From assembly GCA_036925085.1 (NCBI GenBank), contig JAUPFP010000088.1, positions 310,001 to 374,000 of the forward strand: 64,000 nt of DNA. The letters are read 5' to 3'. How positions within the stretch are numbered: position 1 is the first letter of the stretch; each line of letters starts with the position of its first letter. The position numbers and the translations under genes were made by a program. Source of the stretch: Brachycybe producta. Taxonomy: Eukaryota > Arthropoda > Diplopoda > Playtdesmida > Andrognathidae. Shown one piece after another: positions 46,986 to 60,200 of this stretch. The notes beneath the pieces were generated by a model. It was given only the letters and a program-made list of their open reading frames with translations. It was not told where the DNA came from and did no database searches.

Positions 46986-47029
46986 TTATTCAGTGCCATC
47001 GTTTTATATTAGATTCAAACGAGGGATGG

Positions 47030-47400
47030 GACATTCAAATCCTTGAATCCCGCGAATCTTGACAAATATTCGAGATTCGAAAACTCGAATCTTCGCGCTT
47101 TTTTCGTTTTTTGAATCTTTCGAATCTTAATCTTAAAAAAACTGTTAAAAACTTTGGTAAAATTATTTTTAACTCCATTGACGACCAATAGAAGCGTTCA
47201 CTAACAAAAAACAGCCATTGTTGCAATTTGGGTGGTACCGGGATCACCATTATCACCTTGTGGCGACCACGCTGGTTTTTTTATTATTAATAATAATTTA
47301 GTATTATTTTATTTATTTGGATCTTCTTAACGAATAATATAGGATTCTTATATGAAGGTTTCGAGATATTCGAGATTCTGGAGATTCGAGAACCATATAG
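47030..47400. repeat. GATTCGAG/CGAATCT-rich inverted repeat
   Basis: Alternating GATTCGA and its complement at 47035-47130 (CTTGAATCCCGCGAATCTTG, ATTCGAGATTCGAAAACTCG) and again at 47375-47400 (TATTCGAGATTCTGGAGATT), separated by unrelated sequence. Possibly two ends of one old element. Confidence 0.45.
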
Positions 47401-47465
47401 GATTGTTGAAACCCTGCTCAGAGTGTTCAGGGGTTTAGTTTTTCTTCCTGAGTTTTGGATCGTTC

Positions 47466-47748
47466 CAGTGCCATCTTAATGGGAAGGGGGCCAACTGGGC
47501 CCTGGCCCAGGGCATCTGTCTAAACTAGGGCCTCAGTCAGTTAATTGTCACTATTTTCTGTATTTTTAAATCTTTAATTTCAATTTATCCGAGATCAATA
47601 ACATTTTACTATTTTAAAAAATAGGCCTATTCACTTATATAGAACACTGGTTCCTTGGGGGAAAAAAATGAGTTTATTTGTACGGCATGGTTGGGAGCCT
47701 CAAATAAATCTTGTGCCAGGGGCCACAAAAGTCTTACAGACGGCCCTG
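47466..47748. mobile_element. hAT-like MITE, 283 bp
   Basis: Flanked by GATCGTTC (47458-47465) and GATCGTTT (47749-47756). Ends CAGTGCCATCTTAATGGG and the inverse of CAGGGCCGTCTGTAAGAC. Contains CTGGGCCCTGGCCCAGGGCA. Non-coding. Confidence 0.75.
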
Positions 47749-49074
47749 GATCGTTTAGATAATAAATTCAGAAAGTGGATATTAAATATGATAATTTTAA
47801 AACTGGAACTATCATCATTAAAACCACAAGGTATAAATTTTAAGTGGTTAGTTAACACATTTTTTGAATTGTTTACAATGTGTCAGTGTCATCTTTATGA
47901 GTTATTTTCAAAACCTAAACTTTAGAAATCCTCTTCATCATCTTTTTCAAAGCTTGTTTGCTACCCTTTTTTAGGAAGTTTTAAAGAGTGTTTTTTGTTG
48001 TTGTTGCAGTTCCTGGCTATTAGTAATAATGAAAAATACTTATTATTGACATTTCCATTTATGACATCTAGAGTAAGCATTTTTTTTTCTCACTTTTTTT
48101 TTGTTTCTCGATCTAAATGTTCTACATATTGAATTGGATTTGAACAAGTTTTTCTCTCTTTCGATCAATTCACTCTTGTTTCTACCTCTGCAGGTTTTTT
48201 TTTACATTATAAAAATACAAGACAAAAAAATAGACCAAAAACGTAGAGGGGGGAGGGGTGTGGGGCTATCTTATTATCTTGAACGCTATTTTTTTTTGTT
48301 TTTCTATCCAATTTTACCTCAAGATGTTTTTTTTTTGGTTCTAATCTTCTAAGCATATTTTAGATTCAGTTCAGAATAACGATTTTGAATAAGTTATGAC
48401 AGTTTTTTTCTTCTTCTTCTTCTCTACTACAAACTTTTTTTCTTCCTTAAACCTCCAACCCTCTTAGAAACACATCAATCTAAATAACAATGAGTAACTT
48501 TGGGTTTGGACTCCAACAAAGTCCTTGTCACCAAAAAACCCCATCTGCGTTTTGTGGTGGACACTCCACTCCAATTGTGATTGGCACAAATTGTGTGGCG
48601 AAGGTTTTTACGAAGAAAATGAGGTGGAATACGATTTTAAGGTGAGAGTGGAGGGGGAGGTGAAGGGAGGATGTGTCATGGTAAATGTTTGTCTTTCTTA
48701 TGCAAATAGGCGTTTTAGACAGAGAGGGTTGTTTTTGAATATATGGTTGTCAATTATTGGATTGACCTCGAGATGAAATTTTTTTTCTCTTTCATACAAG
48801 AGTTCGTATATTATTTGTAGTATTTAAGTAATTAATCATATACCAAGAAAACCTGGTAACATTTTAATGTAAAAATGTAAATTGCACTTAAGATATTTTT
48901 TATTACAAGTAACGAGAACTTAAATTTGCATATTTTAAGCCAAGGTAAAATAAATGCCCATCATCTTGTAAGTGTTTTTAGAGGTAAATTTGGTATGTGT
49001 AAACTTTTTTTGCATTTTATGAATTTCTTTTATGTATGCAACAGAGACCTACATTTTGTAAAAAAAAAAATTAG

Positions 49075-49265
49075 TCCCAGGAAAACAAACTTTTAGTGAG
49101 CAGAGCCCACCAGGTTCATAAAAGTCCACCAGGCCCACTAAGTGAAAGTGCTTCCAAATGCTCCCGTTGTTCCAATTAGACTCGCAAAGCCCACTAGACA
49201 CAATATCTACCATACCCATGAGGACCGCCAAACCCATAAAGCCCACAAATTAAATCCGTGCTAAA
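49075..49265 (-). repeat. degenerate glycine-codon-like repeat
   Basis: On the minus strand a 9-bp-like periodicity of GTGGGCTTTATGGGTTTGGC, CCTCATGGGTATGGTAGA, GTGGGCCTGGTGGACTTTTA and CCTGGTGGGCTCTG. It gives short Gly-X-Y-like runs broken by stops. Similar sequence occurs at 43535-43625 on the plus strand. Could be a decayed minisatellite or collagen-type relic. Confidence 0.35.
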
Positions 49266-49976
49266 CCTATGAGGCCCTCTAGCTTGAAACTAATAAAAAC
49301 TGTTTTAAATGTCACAATTTATAGTCTGCTTAGCACACAACATATGAAATTTAATACACTACACTGAATTGAGTGGAGCAAAATTCACTAAACTCACTGC
49401 AGTTACCAATTGATAAATGTAAAATTATAATATTTCACAATTATTAATTGGGAATAAAGTGGTTCTATTTATAACAGTATTTTGTTACGATGATAGTTTC
49501 AGAAAAAACAACAACAAGGCAAACTTACTTTGAATTTAATTTTCCATAGACATTAATTTACAGTATTATAATTTATACTTTTTTTCTTTATTATTAAAGG
49601 CTGAAAAAATACATAGTTGTCATGGTTACTCATCTTTGTAACTAGGTGTTTAAAAAGTACGGCTACCTGAACAATTTAATACAGTTAGCATTGAATTTTA
49701 TTTCACCTTTTTTTTCTATTCCTATTTCACGTTTTGAATTATTGTTTTTTTAGAAAAGAAATTCACACAAGAGAAAAATACACAGATAATGTTACTTTTT
49801 CATTTTAACATTTATTGTTGCAAAATGTTTTACATATCACCATATTTTTTGGGTTTTTTTGTCCATTTTTATTAGCATTCGTGGAGGGGCGGGGGGAACT
49901 CTGATCGCAAAATGTCAGCTATAAACGCAACATTAGTGTGCGTACTGTATTTTTTTTTACTTATCCGTTATTTTAG

Positions 49977-50150
49977 GTGTAAGGCCAAGGTTCCCACATG
50001 CAGAAAACGAGAACATGATGTTGTAATTGTAACATATTCAGTTTTTATTCTGCCTAGTTTCTGCGAATGGAATTATTGTAAACTATATATAAAATTATAT
50101 TTTCAGTTCCAGTTTCATAAAGTATTTTAGCATCAGGCCTGGATCACACA
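49977..50150. repeat. palindrome, CACATGCAGAAAA family, copy 4
   Basis: GTAAGGCCAAGGTTCCCACA with TGCAGAAAACGAGAACATG at the left, inverse CAGGCCTGGATCACACATGC at the right. Interior AGTTTTTATTCTGCC / TAGTTTCTGCG. Confidence 0.55.
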
Positions 50151-50444
50151 TGCATAAAAACAAGCAGGAAATTGAATTTAAAAACAGAAAAAAAACTTTC
50201 AGCTACATTTTTGTGTTTTTTTTTTTGCATGTCAATATTGCCTTCCTATTGGCTATTAAGATGGAATTCAATGATAATTTCATAGGTAATTTTATGCGTG
50301 ATGCAACAATAAAACTGGCGCCCACGGGATTGTTTCATAGGGGGGACAAGTGACACAGAATAAATTTGAAAATTTAAAAATAACTAAATAAGTTCAAATG
50401 GATGCATTCTTGGCTACTCATTTATAAACTTCATGTTTTTTTCT

Positions 50445-50465
50445 GGGTTAGGGTTTAGGGTTAGG
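50445..50465. repeat. short telomere-like tract
   Basis: GGGTTAGGGTTTAGGGTTAG plus G: about three TTAGGG-like units, one with an extra T. Confidence 0.7.
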
Positions 50466-50577
50466 CTCTTTGCCTCAATATGTGAGCTACTAGTTATTTT
50501 AGTAATTAAAGTAAAATAAGTTAACAAGAAACAATTAACAACTCGTAATGTATGAGTGTATTTCATTTTTGCTCGCC

Positions 50578-50894
50578 TAATACCTAGTACACACCTGATC
50601 ATTTAAATGTATTTAAATAATAAACGCGTTCTACAGAGTCCTATGAAGGGCAAACAAACAATATATCGAATTCAATTTATTCAGTTAAAATAATCTGAAA
50701 GTATTGAGTTAATACTTATAAATATAATATATAAACTATTGACATTAAAATATTGATTTAGTATTTCAATTTAAAATATTAATAATAAAGTCAATTTTAA
50801 TTTGGTTCATGTCCTTAACTGGCTTCCGTATAACTCACCTAAACACATTTAATTTGAATTCATTTAACTCATGTGTGTACAAGGTGTGTACAAG
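50578..50894 (+). mobile_element. TAATACC family element, copy 4
   Basis: TAATACCTAGTACACACCTG at the left; the right end shows a duplicated GTGTGTACAAGG pair. Core GAAGGGCAAACAAACAATAT and TGTCCTTAACTGGCTTCCGT. Confidence 0.8.
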
Positions 50895-51659
50895 GCGCCC
50901 GAGGAAGATGCCTCATTGTACTCGCCTCGCTCTATACTATTTTTTCAGTCAAATTTTTGTATATGTGGTAGGCCTACATGTAGGTCTAACTATTTTTTTT
51001 GTTTTAACCCGCCATCGACAATCTAATTTTAGGATGAAACATTTTTTTCTCTCTTTGTTTTTTTTTCCCTCCCTCCTTTTAATTATGGATGATGTCCATA
51101 CATTTTCGATCTGTCGCCTAAAACAATTAACCAAGGGGGGACGGGGGGGGGAGGACGCTTATTTTTCGGCTTGTTTGAATAAAAGAAGTTTAAAAAAGAG
51201 AAAAGAGTGAGAGACCTCCCAACTGCAAATAAATTTCCAAATATAATGATGTAGATTAACTAGTCCAGTTATATAGTTAAGAAGGATTTTCATAGAATAA
51301 GTTTTGGGGTCATTTTGACGCCCGTATTAAATATTAAAATTATCGCGTTTGATTACCCTCGAGAATTTAATTTGCATTTTTTCACAGCTGGAGATAGTGT
51401 TTCGGCACGATAGTTCACTTGTTAATATAATGAAGAAGAGGGTCAACATTGAAAAGAATTGCTTATTTTTATTTTTTTTTTGCGGCAAAAAAGGCTGTTT
51501 CTATTGTTTAATTTTCCATTTAATACATTTTAACTGATGCCGCCATTAAACTATGGGGTTTCCTCCTAATGGCATTCATATTAAGAGCTTTTTATTCTGA
51601 ATAATATGACAAAAATAAGCTTAAAAAGGTTCAGATTTATATTTTACACAGTGTTCTGT

Positions 51660-52180
51660 TAACACATGTAAATTTTATAAGAGTTCTAACTTAAAAGTGG
51701 TTTTAAACACCCTTTAAATTCTGTTTATTCTATTTTTTAGGAGCAAAATGAAAAGAAATTTGAATGTGTTTTAAAAACTAGAAGAGTAGCTCAGTCACTT
51801 ATACCTTATACACACATGAGTTAAATAAATTCAAATTAGATGTGTTTAGGCGAATTATACGGAATCCAGTTAAGGACATTCACCCAAATAAAAATTGAAT
51901 CTATTATTAATATTTTAAATTGAAATACTAAATCTATATTTTAATATCAATAGTTTATATAAATTATATTTAAGTATTAACTCAATATTTTCAGATTAAT
52001 TAACTGAATAAATTTAATTCGACACATTGTTTTTGTTTGACCTTCATAGGGCTCTGTAAAACACGTATATTATTTCAATTCATCATTTAAATTATCAGGT
52101 GTGTACTAGGTATTAGACTCTTAGAGGCATTCTCATGCTGATATCTCTCAAAAGCAGCTTTTTATTATGTCAGTTTGAAA
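51660..52180. repeat. palindromic repeat family F, copy 6, interrupted by a TAATACC element
   Basis: Left part AACTAGAAGAGTAGCTCAGT stops at 51798; after the TAATACC element the family resumes with GGCATTCTCATGCTGATATC and CTCAAAAGCAGC (from about 52122). Confidence 0.6.
51799..52115 (-). mobile_element. TAATACC family element, copy 5, nested in family F
   Basis: TTATACCTTATACACACATG at the left, GTGTGTACTAGGTATTA at the right. Orientation opposite to copies 1, 3 and 4. Flanks suggest an imperfect 8-bp duplication (GTCACTTA/GACTCTTA), which is uncertain. Confidence 0.8.
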
Positions 52181-53431
52181 ATGATCTAACTTAAGATCCC
52201 TCTGCCATAGGCCAACCAGCTGCTTGCAGAGTATTTTTTTTTTTTGGAATTGTAATTGTAATAGAAAATATAAAACATGTCTTAGATTTAAATGACGTGT
52301 TTTGTGAACATCTTTAATGAAATATAAAATCAAATGTTTGTTATATAAACTAGATTTGTAATTGAAAATTAAATTTGTATGATGAATAATAGCATTTTCA
52401 TCAATTTGTTGCATCAAAGTTTACTGAAAAATTGATTTTCATTATTTTCCATATGAAAATCAATTATTAATTTTTAAACATATTGTCATGACTAGTTTTA
52501 GTAGGCCCGATTATATTTACCTAAGTCTGCTATTTTCAGGTTTCTAACAAATTTCAATTTTTTTGGTGAAGTTGCTTTTTATTACGAAGATTTGAAAAAT
52601 TGATGCAAAATTTGAAAATAACTTATTTTTTTTTTCCAAACTGCTATCACATATTAACAAACGTCGATTATTTTCTCAATGTGAAAACGTTTCTAACTAA
52701 TTAAAAAAAGTTGTAACCAAATTACAACCAATCATAAAAAAAATCCTGGTTTAATTAAATTAGTCTGAACTCGACTCATGTGTGTTTCACCAAACAAATT
52801 TTAAATATTCTCATTAGTGAAAATAAATAAAGGTGCATCGTAGTTTTTCATAAAATTATTTTAAATTATTTTAAATCATTTTCAAATTTTTTTTTTCAAA
52901 TAACGAAAACGTGATCGATCTTTATGTTAATTTCGAAAGATAACAATTTCTAACAATTAAAAAAGGTTGAACTTTTATCAATGCAAAGGTTTAAAATTCA
53001 AGAATTACTGTGGTCTATATCTAGGTGCAAACCTGGATATTTTTATGATTATTTCTTTAAAAATAAACTGAAAAATTATTATCATTTTCCAAACTAACTT
53101 TTAAAAGATACTATTGGGAAATAGTATTTGTTTGTTTTATCTTCGTTTACTCTTCTAGTTTCAAAGAAATCTTGAAATTTTTTCATAAGTCACTACTAAC
53201 TAGACTTAAATCATTTTGCTGCATCTTCACAAAGGGCTATTACCATCTACCTCAATGTTACTTTTGAAAAAAAAAATTTCGTTTGCATAGTTTTTACAAA
53301 AAAAAATGGTCTTTCTGAATTGTTGAAATTAGTGTTGTTGGTGCATTTGTTTACAAATGTAATTTCCATTTGCTTGTTTTGCTCTGTTACATTTCTAGGT
53401 TACTATTGCATATATATATATTTTTTAGTTT

Positions 53432-53616
53432 AGGCTCTTTCCATACAGACGACTTTTGGAAGTCGATTTCGAATGCAAAATGAAGTCTTGATTGTCGCTT
53501 GTGTGCCATGGTCCGGCTTCTTTCTATAAAGTTACATTGCAACCACAGCCCAGCCACTTTGAACAACATTTTGCAGTCGAGATCGACCACCAAAAGTGAT
53601 TTGTGTGCCAAGGGCC
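53432..53616. mobile_element. palindromic MITE, GACCACTTTTGGTGGTC family, copy 3
   Basis: GGCTCTTTCCATACAGACGA with CTTTTGGAAGTCGATTTCGA at the left; GTCGAGATCGACCACCAAAA and GTGTGCCAAGGGCC at the right. Core GTTACATTGCAACCACAGCC. Confidence 0.65.
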
Positions 53617-54717
53617 ATTCTGTTTTACCTTTTTGATAGATTACTAGTGGACACAAAAATGTTGTTTTCTAGCTTTTAGTTTGGTTAGTTTCAAATACAG
53701 AAGGGTTTTTTTTGGTACATGTATTATCATTGATGAAATTTTATTAGATTCTTTTATATTGAGGTACAAAAAAGCAGATTTCTTTTTTTTTTTGTATTTC
53801 TTGTCATCGATTTATCTTTATCAAGAAAAGAAAAATAAACCACCAAAACGGATGCCTGGTTTTCTTTATTTCATCCAGATTGTTTGTTTTGTGAGAAAGA
53901 ACATGGATGAGTTGTAAACGATTAACTGGACAGTGGTCAAGTTATTCTATCACTTGATGACTTTTTTTTTGGTCTCGTTCTGATTTCTTTTCAAATCTTT
54001 CTTGTTTTTACAACCTGTTTCTTAAGAAAAGGATATTCAATGACTATGGAGGTATCCTGTTAGAATGAGATCGAAATCTTTCAAAATAAAAGAGGGATTT
54101 CTATAAATTCTATTTCTAAAGGATTATACTGTATATTATTTTGTCCACATTCACAGCATGACCAATATATAAAACTCATGTGTTTTTTGTTGTTGTTGTT
54201 GTTGCTATTTGTACCTCTTCGTGTAACTTCTACGTACTTCATACTTCAAAAGTAAATCTTGAATTATTTGTCACCTTTTTTTTTTCTTCACATATAATAT
54301 TTCCTCAATTTGTACCAAATTTTGTGTATACAGCAAAGAGTTTGTTGTATGTTATTCTATGGGGAACATCCTAACCTAGCCTATATTTTTTCTTGTTGGA
54401 ATTTGGAAGTCATGTTTTCATGTTAGCATGTCATTTTGTACAAAAAATCTTAAAAACTTGATTTCAATTCTTTGTTATGTGATTTTTTTTTTCGTTTCGA
54501 AAAGGGAAAACGAAATTTGTGTCTGTCCAATAGTAGAACATTTCTAAAAAGACGTTTTCTTTACTTTTTGGAGGTCTTAAGATACTTGCAACAAAAAAAG
54601 AGAAGTTTCTTTGGAGTCTCATGAAAAAGTAATGTCCCTTTTTTGTGCCAATTCCACTGAGATTCCACTTCGTGTTTTTCTTTAGAGTTAATGTAGGATT
54701 GTATATAGAAACGTATG

Positions 54718-54719
<2 letters not shown>

Positions 54720-54794
<75 letters not shown>
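54720..54794. repeat. (TA)n microsatellite
   Basis: About 37 TA units. Tyr-Ile reading frames on both strands are artefacts. Confidence 0.95.
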
Positions 54795-54798
<4 letters not shown>

Positions 54799-55539
54799 GG
54801 TGGGCATATGTAGGCATTATATGGCGTCTTAAAGAAAAACTCCTTAAGAAAACTATATCAACTCACTCAATTGATGTTGATATTCTGTTTAAAGAATGAC
54901 AATTTTTCCTCTTTTTATTTTCGAAAATACAAACTTTCGATTCTGAAGAAAAGTGCTTCGATGATTGATTTTTTAATTATTCATGTAATAGAAATTTGTT
55001 ATTTTCATATTTTGTTTTCTAATATTAAGCAACAATATTTTTCAATGCATTTTTGATAGGTGTGTATTTTAAATGTTACATTTTTGTGGTTGTTGTTGTT
55101 GTTGTTGTTGTTGTAAATATTTACGTGTTTTCTTAAATTTTTTTTGCTGTTATTTTTGTAGTTGTTGTTTCTAACTTTGAGTTTTAGCAATTTTTTTTTG
55201 AAGAAATAGGATTAGGGCCTAAATTAAAATTCTTTGTAATACTTTGAATGTGTTAGCAGTGATTGCCATTGTTTAAGGTGCAGACATTACGTAGAAACCT
55301 TTTTTTTTTGGAACTGAAAGTAATTAAAATTTTTTTTAAATTTGTTAGAAGCTAAAATATCAGATATGCTAATTTTTAATAAATAAATTTTATATAGCTG
55401 TTTTTAAACGTCCATCATGTTAATTATTATTTTATATGCCACACGTTATACTAAAGTAATTGAAAACTAATAGATCTTTGTTTTAAAGTAAATAAATATT
55501 AAAATATTTTAGGAATATTTCGCATTTCATGAGAATATG

Positions 55540-55835
55540 TGAGAAAGTAGAAAAGTAGCTTAATTACTTAAGGGTATTTTCAAGTTGATATGTTTCAAAA
55601 TAAGCATTTTATAAACAAAATCTAAAAAAAAATGTTGTTGACTTAAAGTTAAGTGATTTTCAAACTGATGTAAAAAGTTTATTTTTAAATATATCAAATA
55701 TTAAAAAAAACCTTAAGTGATCAAGCTACTCTTCTAGTTTATAAAGCACTTTCAAGTTTCTGTTAATATTTGCTTCTGAAAGACATAACAACCAGAGTTC
55801 GAGTGGAGTTTTACACTTTAAACTCAGTTTACGTG
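55540..55835. repeat. palindromic repeat family F, copy 7
   Basis: GTAGAAAAGTAGCTTAATTA with TATTTTCAAGTTGATATGTT, then inverse AAGTGATCAAGCTACTCTTC and TAGTTTATAAAGCACTTTCA, ending GACATAACAACCAGAGTTCG. Good two-arm copy. Confidence 0.65.
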
Positions 55836-55965
55836 TTTAAAGTGACGAAAACATGTGATTGACACGTTTATATCTGTGTGGACTGTACTAGAAATATTTA
55901 AATGTTCTTCTAGTATCGAAGATGCCTGAGGGGATAAGAAATAGACACAGTGATTTTGATTTCTC

Positions 55966-55967
<2 letters not shown>

Positions 55968-55997
<30 letters not shown>

Positions 55998-55998
55998 C
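55968..55998. repeat. (CT)n microsatellite
   Basis: Pure CT run of about 15 units. Confidence 0.9.
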
Positions 55999-56361
55999 CC
56001 TCGAGCAAGACGTTAAAGTGATCTTGTAGAACAACATCACTGGTTTACATTAGTAGTAACATCATTTCCTCTCAAGATGGTGTTACGATATCAAATAGAG
56101 GAAAAAGCCAAAAAAAAATAAGAGGAATTGATGAAAAATGTGTGCATGTGGTGGGTTTTTTTTTTTTTGCAAAGGAGAAAAAATGTAGAAAATTCTAACA
56201 AAACTGTGGTGTGCCCTCTACTATTGGTTAAATTGAAGAAAAAGAAGAAGAAGAAAAAAGCATTTGTTAAGGGGAGAGAAAGAGAGGGGATTTTTATGAG
56301 TGGACTCATGAAATGGAATTTTGGAATAAGTTTGGGTTTGCATTTTACCATGGGTTTCTAT

Positions 56362-56694
56362 TAGGCATTCTTAAAGTATGGCTCACGAGCCAGATCACAC
56401 CTTTTGCAGAAAGATTTTATCTGGCCTGTAAATATTTTTTTATTTAATATCTGACAATCAGTTGAAATAATTTTTTTTTAAAAAAATTAGTGTTTCTTAT
56501 TTGACACCAAAATTACTTGATTTTCTCATTGAAATATTTTTTTCTTAATTACTTTTTTTATACCGTATTTAAATTAATTATAGTTGTATAATGTATACAG
56601 TAATGTGCTTTATAGATACAGGTCTGGCTCACAATGCGCTTTCAACATTACTATGTGGCCCTCCTCTCAAAAAGTTTGGACACCCTTGCTCGTA
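56362..56694. mobile_element. hAT (Charlie-like) remnant
   Basis: The right end read in reverse is CAAGGGTGTCCAAACTTTTT, GAGAGGAGGGCCACATAGTA and GCGCATTGTGAGCCAGACCT, the typical arrangement of Charlie-type hAT ends. The left part (TATGGCTCACGAGCCAGATC) is the matching inverted sequence. Target duplication not clear. Confidence 0.6.
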
Positions 56695-56749
56695 GTATAA
56701 GATAATCATCCCACACCTACAAACGGTTGTGTTCCCATCTGAAACGATT

Positions 56750-57225
56750 CCATCTCTAATGACTATGAAGGTTGGAGGTGGAGGCTAGTTATAGAGTACC
56801 GAACGTGCCCACTTTTTGTGCCGGAGACCAAATTACAGTAACTTCTTCCACCGCCAGCACACACTAACCTAGAACATTGCAGTTTCCAAGTTTAATTTGG
56901 TCATGGAACCTGTTTCTAATTTAAAAAAAAAAACATTACGGAACCCCAATAGTATTTTTACATACTAACAACGTATACGTAGCCAGATAAATACTAGAAA
57001 AATTAGATATAGATAAACAAATAATAGATACACACTCTTAATAAATAAAATGATAATTAGGGTTTCAGATTCACTGTTTATTAATTAATTTTCGTAATTT
57101 TCTGGAGGAACTTTCTAGGAACCTCAGGGTTCCTTTGGATGTCTTGACCTAGAGGCGTTTCTAGCCTCCACCTCCAATCCTTGATGTCTTTTAAGATGAA
57201 CTGGTTTGAAATGGAATATAGTGGT
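56750..57225. repeat. GGTTGGAGGTGGAGGCTAG repeat, copies 3 and 4 (inverted pair)
   Basis: Forward copy at 56750-56880 (GATTCCATCTCTAATGACTA, GGTTGGAGGTGGAGGCTAGT). Reverse copy at 57155-57225 (CTAGCCTCCACCTCCAATCC). They may be the two ends of one element of about 480 bp. Confidence 0.5.
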
Positions 57226-57229
57226 GTGT

Positions 57230-60200
57230 GTGTGTTTTTTTTCTCACACTGCCCTCTTATACAAAGTCCATAAAACTAGAAATTGAAAAGGGATGAAAAA
57301 TCGACTTGTTCATCGGATGGGATGGAATAAAAGTAGTCAGTCAATAGTTGAGTTGAGTTGAAATTTCTCTCTATTCTCTAAGATTGTCTTGTACTTGTAA
57401 ACCCCATTTGATTTGCTGTGTTGCGTTTGTAGATGGTTGTTACATTATTATGTTCTGAGGCATTTGGTCGACTCTTACATACATACATACATATATATAG
57501 TCTCTGAATAAATATATCTTTTTTGAATGTTATTTCACTTGGTTTTTTTTTTCTTTCTCTCTTTACTTTTCTACTTTTCTATCTTCTAGAACAGTTTCTC
57601 TTTTCTCATTTTTTCGTTTAAATCTTGTTACATATTCTACGCTTTTTCTACGCAATGTTACTTTTAAATCTTTGCCCGAATATTTGAAATCTCTTCTTGT
57701 GTTGTGTGATGATAACACTCTGGCAGTTTTATATATTTTCTTTTCTTATGTCGAATAATATGACAAAAGCTCTAAATAAAAATGGGTACATATGTTTTGT
57801 GTATATTTTTATTACACTTCTCACAGTGGAAAAAAAAAATAGAGATTTGTTTATGGCATATGGCAGAGAGAGAGAAAAAAAAAGAAACATTTCTAGAATG
57901 TCAGACAAGTTTGTTCTTCTGGAAATTCATTTTTTTTTTGTTCTTCTTTCTTCAGTATTTTGGTTGTGGTGAAATAAAACTACCATCATGTTTTAAGAAT
58001 ATTAAAATACTATTTTCATTTGTGGCTCGTTGGCCGTTTTATTAATTTAGAAATGCAATTTTTTAAAAAAATAAATGGGTATGTCATGCATTTATCTAAA
58101 ATGATAAATGACAGCAAAGTTTCAGGGCGCGAAAATAGGGCTGTGCAAAATAAGGAGGCGCCAGTTTCAGGTTTGCCTCGGGCGCAAAAAATTAGTTATT
58201 TACGGCTTTGGGTTACCATGCTGTATGTGGAAACAACCTGATGATTGTATATTTTAAATTGTTTTATAACACGGGCGAAACGACACGTTTAGTGATTTTG
58301 TTTGGTTTAGGTTGTTTTTATATAAAATTGTTTTCAAAAATTTGTCATTTCATATTGATCTGAAAATCACTGAGTCATTTTTTTGGTAAAAAAAAAATCA
58401 GATATGGTCAAGGAATTTTATTTATAATTTTTTAAATTTGTAGAGCAACCGGTGGATGTGCCGATAACAATTGAGTGAAAAAAATTGTTTAACACACAAA
58501 ATTCGTATAACATTATTATTTTATTTATTAACACAAAATTAATTTATTACGAAAAAAATATTCAGGCTACTTTTGATTTCGTGTTAATCGAATTTTATTT
58601 ACTTTTGTTTAATTTCTTACAAAATTGTTTTGAATTGCTTCTCATGCTGATTGGTGGTTTAAAATTATTAATGTCATGCTTATATATTGCACTTGGTAGC
58701 TCACTGACATTTCATATTTATGAGGATTTAGACATGACTAATTTCAAAGTTTAAAAAATAACTAACTTTTAGTAGAAATATAATTGCAATCATTATTTGT
58801 AAAATAATTTGTTTTCATTTGAGGTAGGGGGACCACCATAAAGTCGTATTATCACACACAAAGTACAGGAATAAATTCGATGAATAAATTTAAGAATTCT
58901 TTGTTTGAACAAATAGTTCATAAGAAACTCTTATTTCAATATTTGAATTAATTCTTATTTTCTATATCTTAAGCTCATCATGGTCGTGTTTTTTTTATAA
59001 TTATTCATCAACAATTGTAGTGGAATTTCTTCTTCTTTGTAATAAAAAAAAGCAGAAAACGTTTCTTATGAAATCGACTTTATATTATTAATAATTTCAT
59101 TTTCTCATTAGGATGTTTATTGTTAACAGAAATAGGAAAACAAACTTTATACAAAAGACCTTCATTGGTTTGAAAATGAATGATCAAGTAAATATAATTT
59201 TCTTTCTATTTCTATAAAAGATTTTTTTTTCTTCTCTCTTCGGTTTCTTTTAAGTTACTTTTTTTTTTAAAAATATGGTTTTGGTTTTAATATTCTGCAA
59301 GGTACTAAAATTTTGCTTAGCCGCAGTAAAAGTAAAAAAAAAAAAATTGAAGCTAAAATCTTTGCATTGTTTTAGTTTACTTTTTCACAAAAATATTTTT
59401 AAGATATTTTCAGGCGTCAAAAATGTTTTAGCATATGACATGAAGAAAAATTGTATTTGTATTTGTTATAATAGAGATATCCTTGTATTATTGTATTGTG
59501 TAAACCAACACAATATATAAATATATAGAGAGAAAGAAAAGAAAAATCTATTAACTGAGAAGCATCTGGAAACCATTCAATTAGTCATGAATATCATTAG
59601 GACATGAATTAATTATTTAGAGATGGACACAACGACCTGCAAATTTCTATTGGAATCATTGTGTTTTGGATTTTAGTTAGCTGTTTTCTTTTGTGTTTGT
59701 GTGTATTTTTCTATTCATAAATAATTCTGTGCTAATAATATTCAAGACTTAGGGTTCAGATAGTCTGAAAGCTAATACAAACAAATTGTATATATCTTGC
59801 TAAATAACTAAAATGTGCTTCAAAAAAAAAAAAACGTTAATGCATTGCTTAGTGAGTTACCGATATATACATTATATAGGAGATTTACTGAAAATATATG
59901 ACAGAGATTGTCACGAGAGGGTTTTTAAGTTATCCAAGGTTAACTAGTTTGAACCATTGTGGTTTAATAAACCTTTGGTTTTAACCAAATGTTTATTTAA
60001 AAGTATCATGTTTTATATTTATTGCTAGTTTAATAATTATATATACAGTATATCAAGCCAGGCATGTGTGTGTGGGTGTGTGTGTGAGTGATTAACGCTG
60101 TACAATTTATATACATTTAAATGAATATATAAACCGCTTTTTTTTCTCAAGGTCACATATGTGTTGCACACTCCCCATCCAAGAAACCCATGATATTAAA

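Noticed and set aside
54464..54899. Tyr/Ile-repeat frames on both strands
   Set aside because: Translation of the TA microsatellite.
57697..58754. Frames of 60-90 residues rich in Phe/Ile/Lys
   Set aside because: Composition is that of AT-rich non-coding DNA; no motif or splice context.
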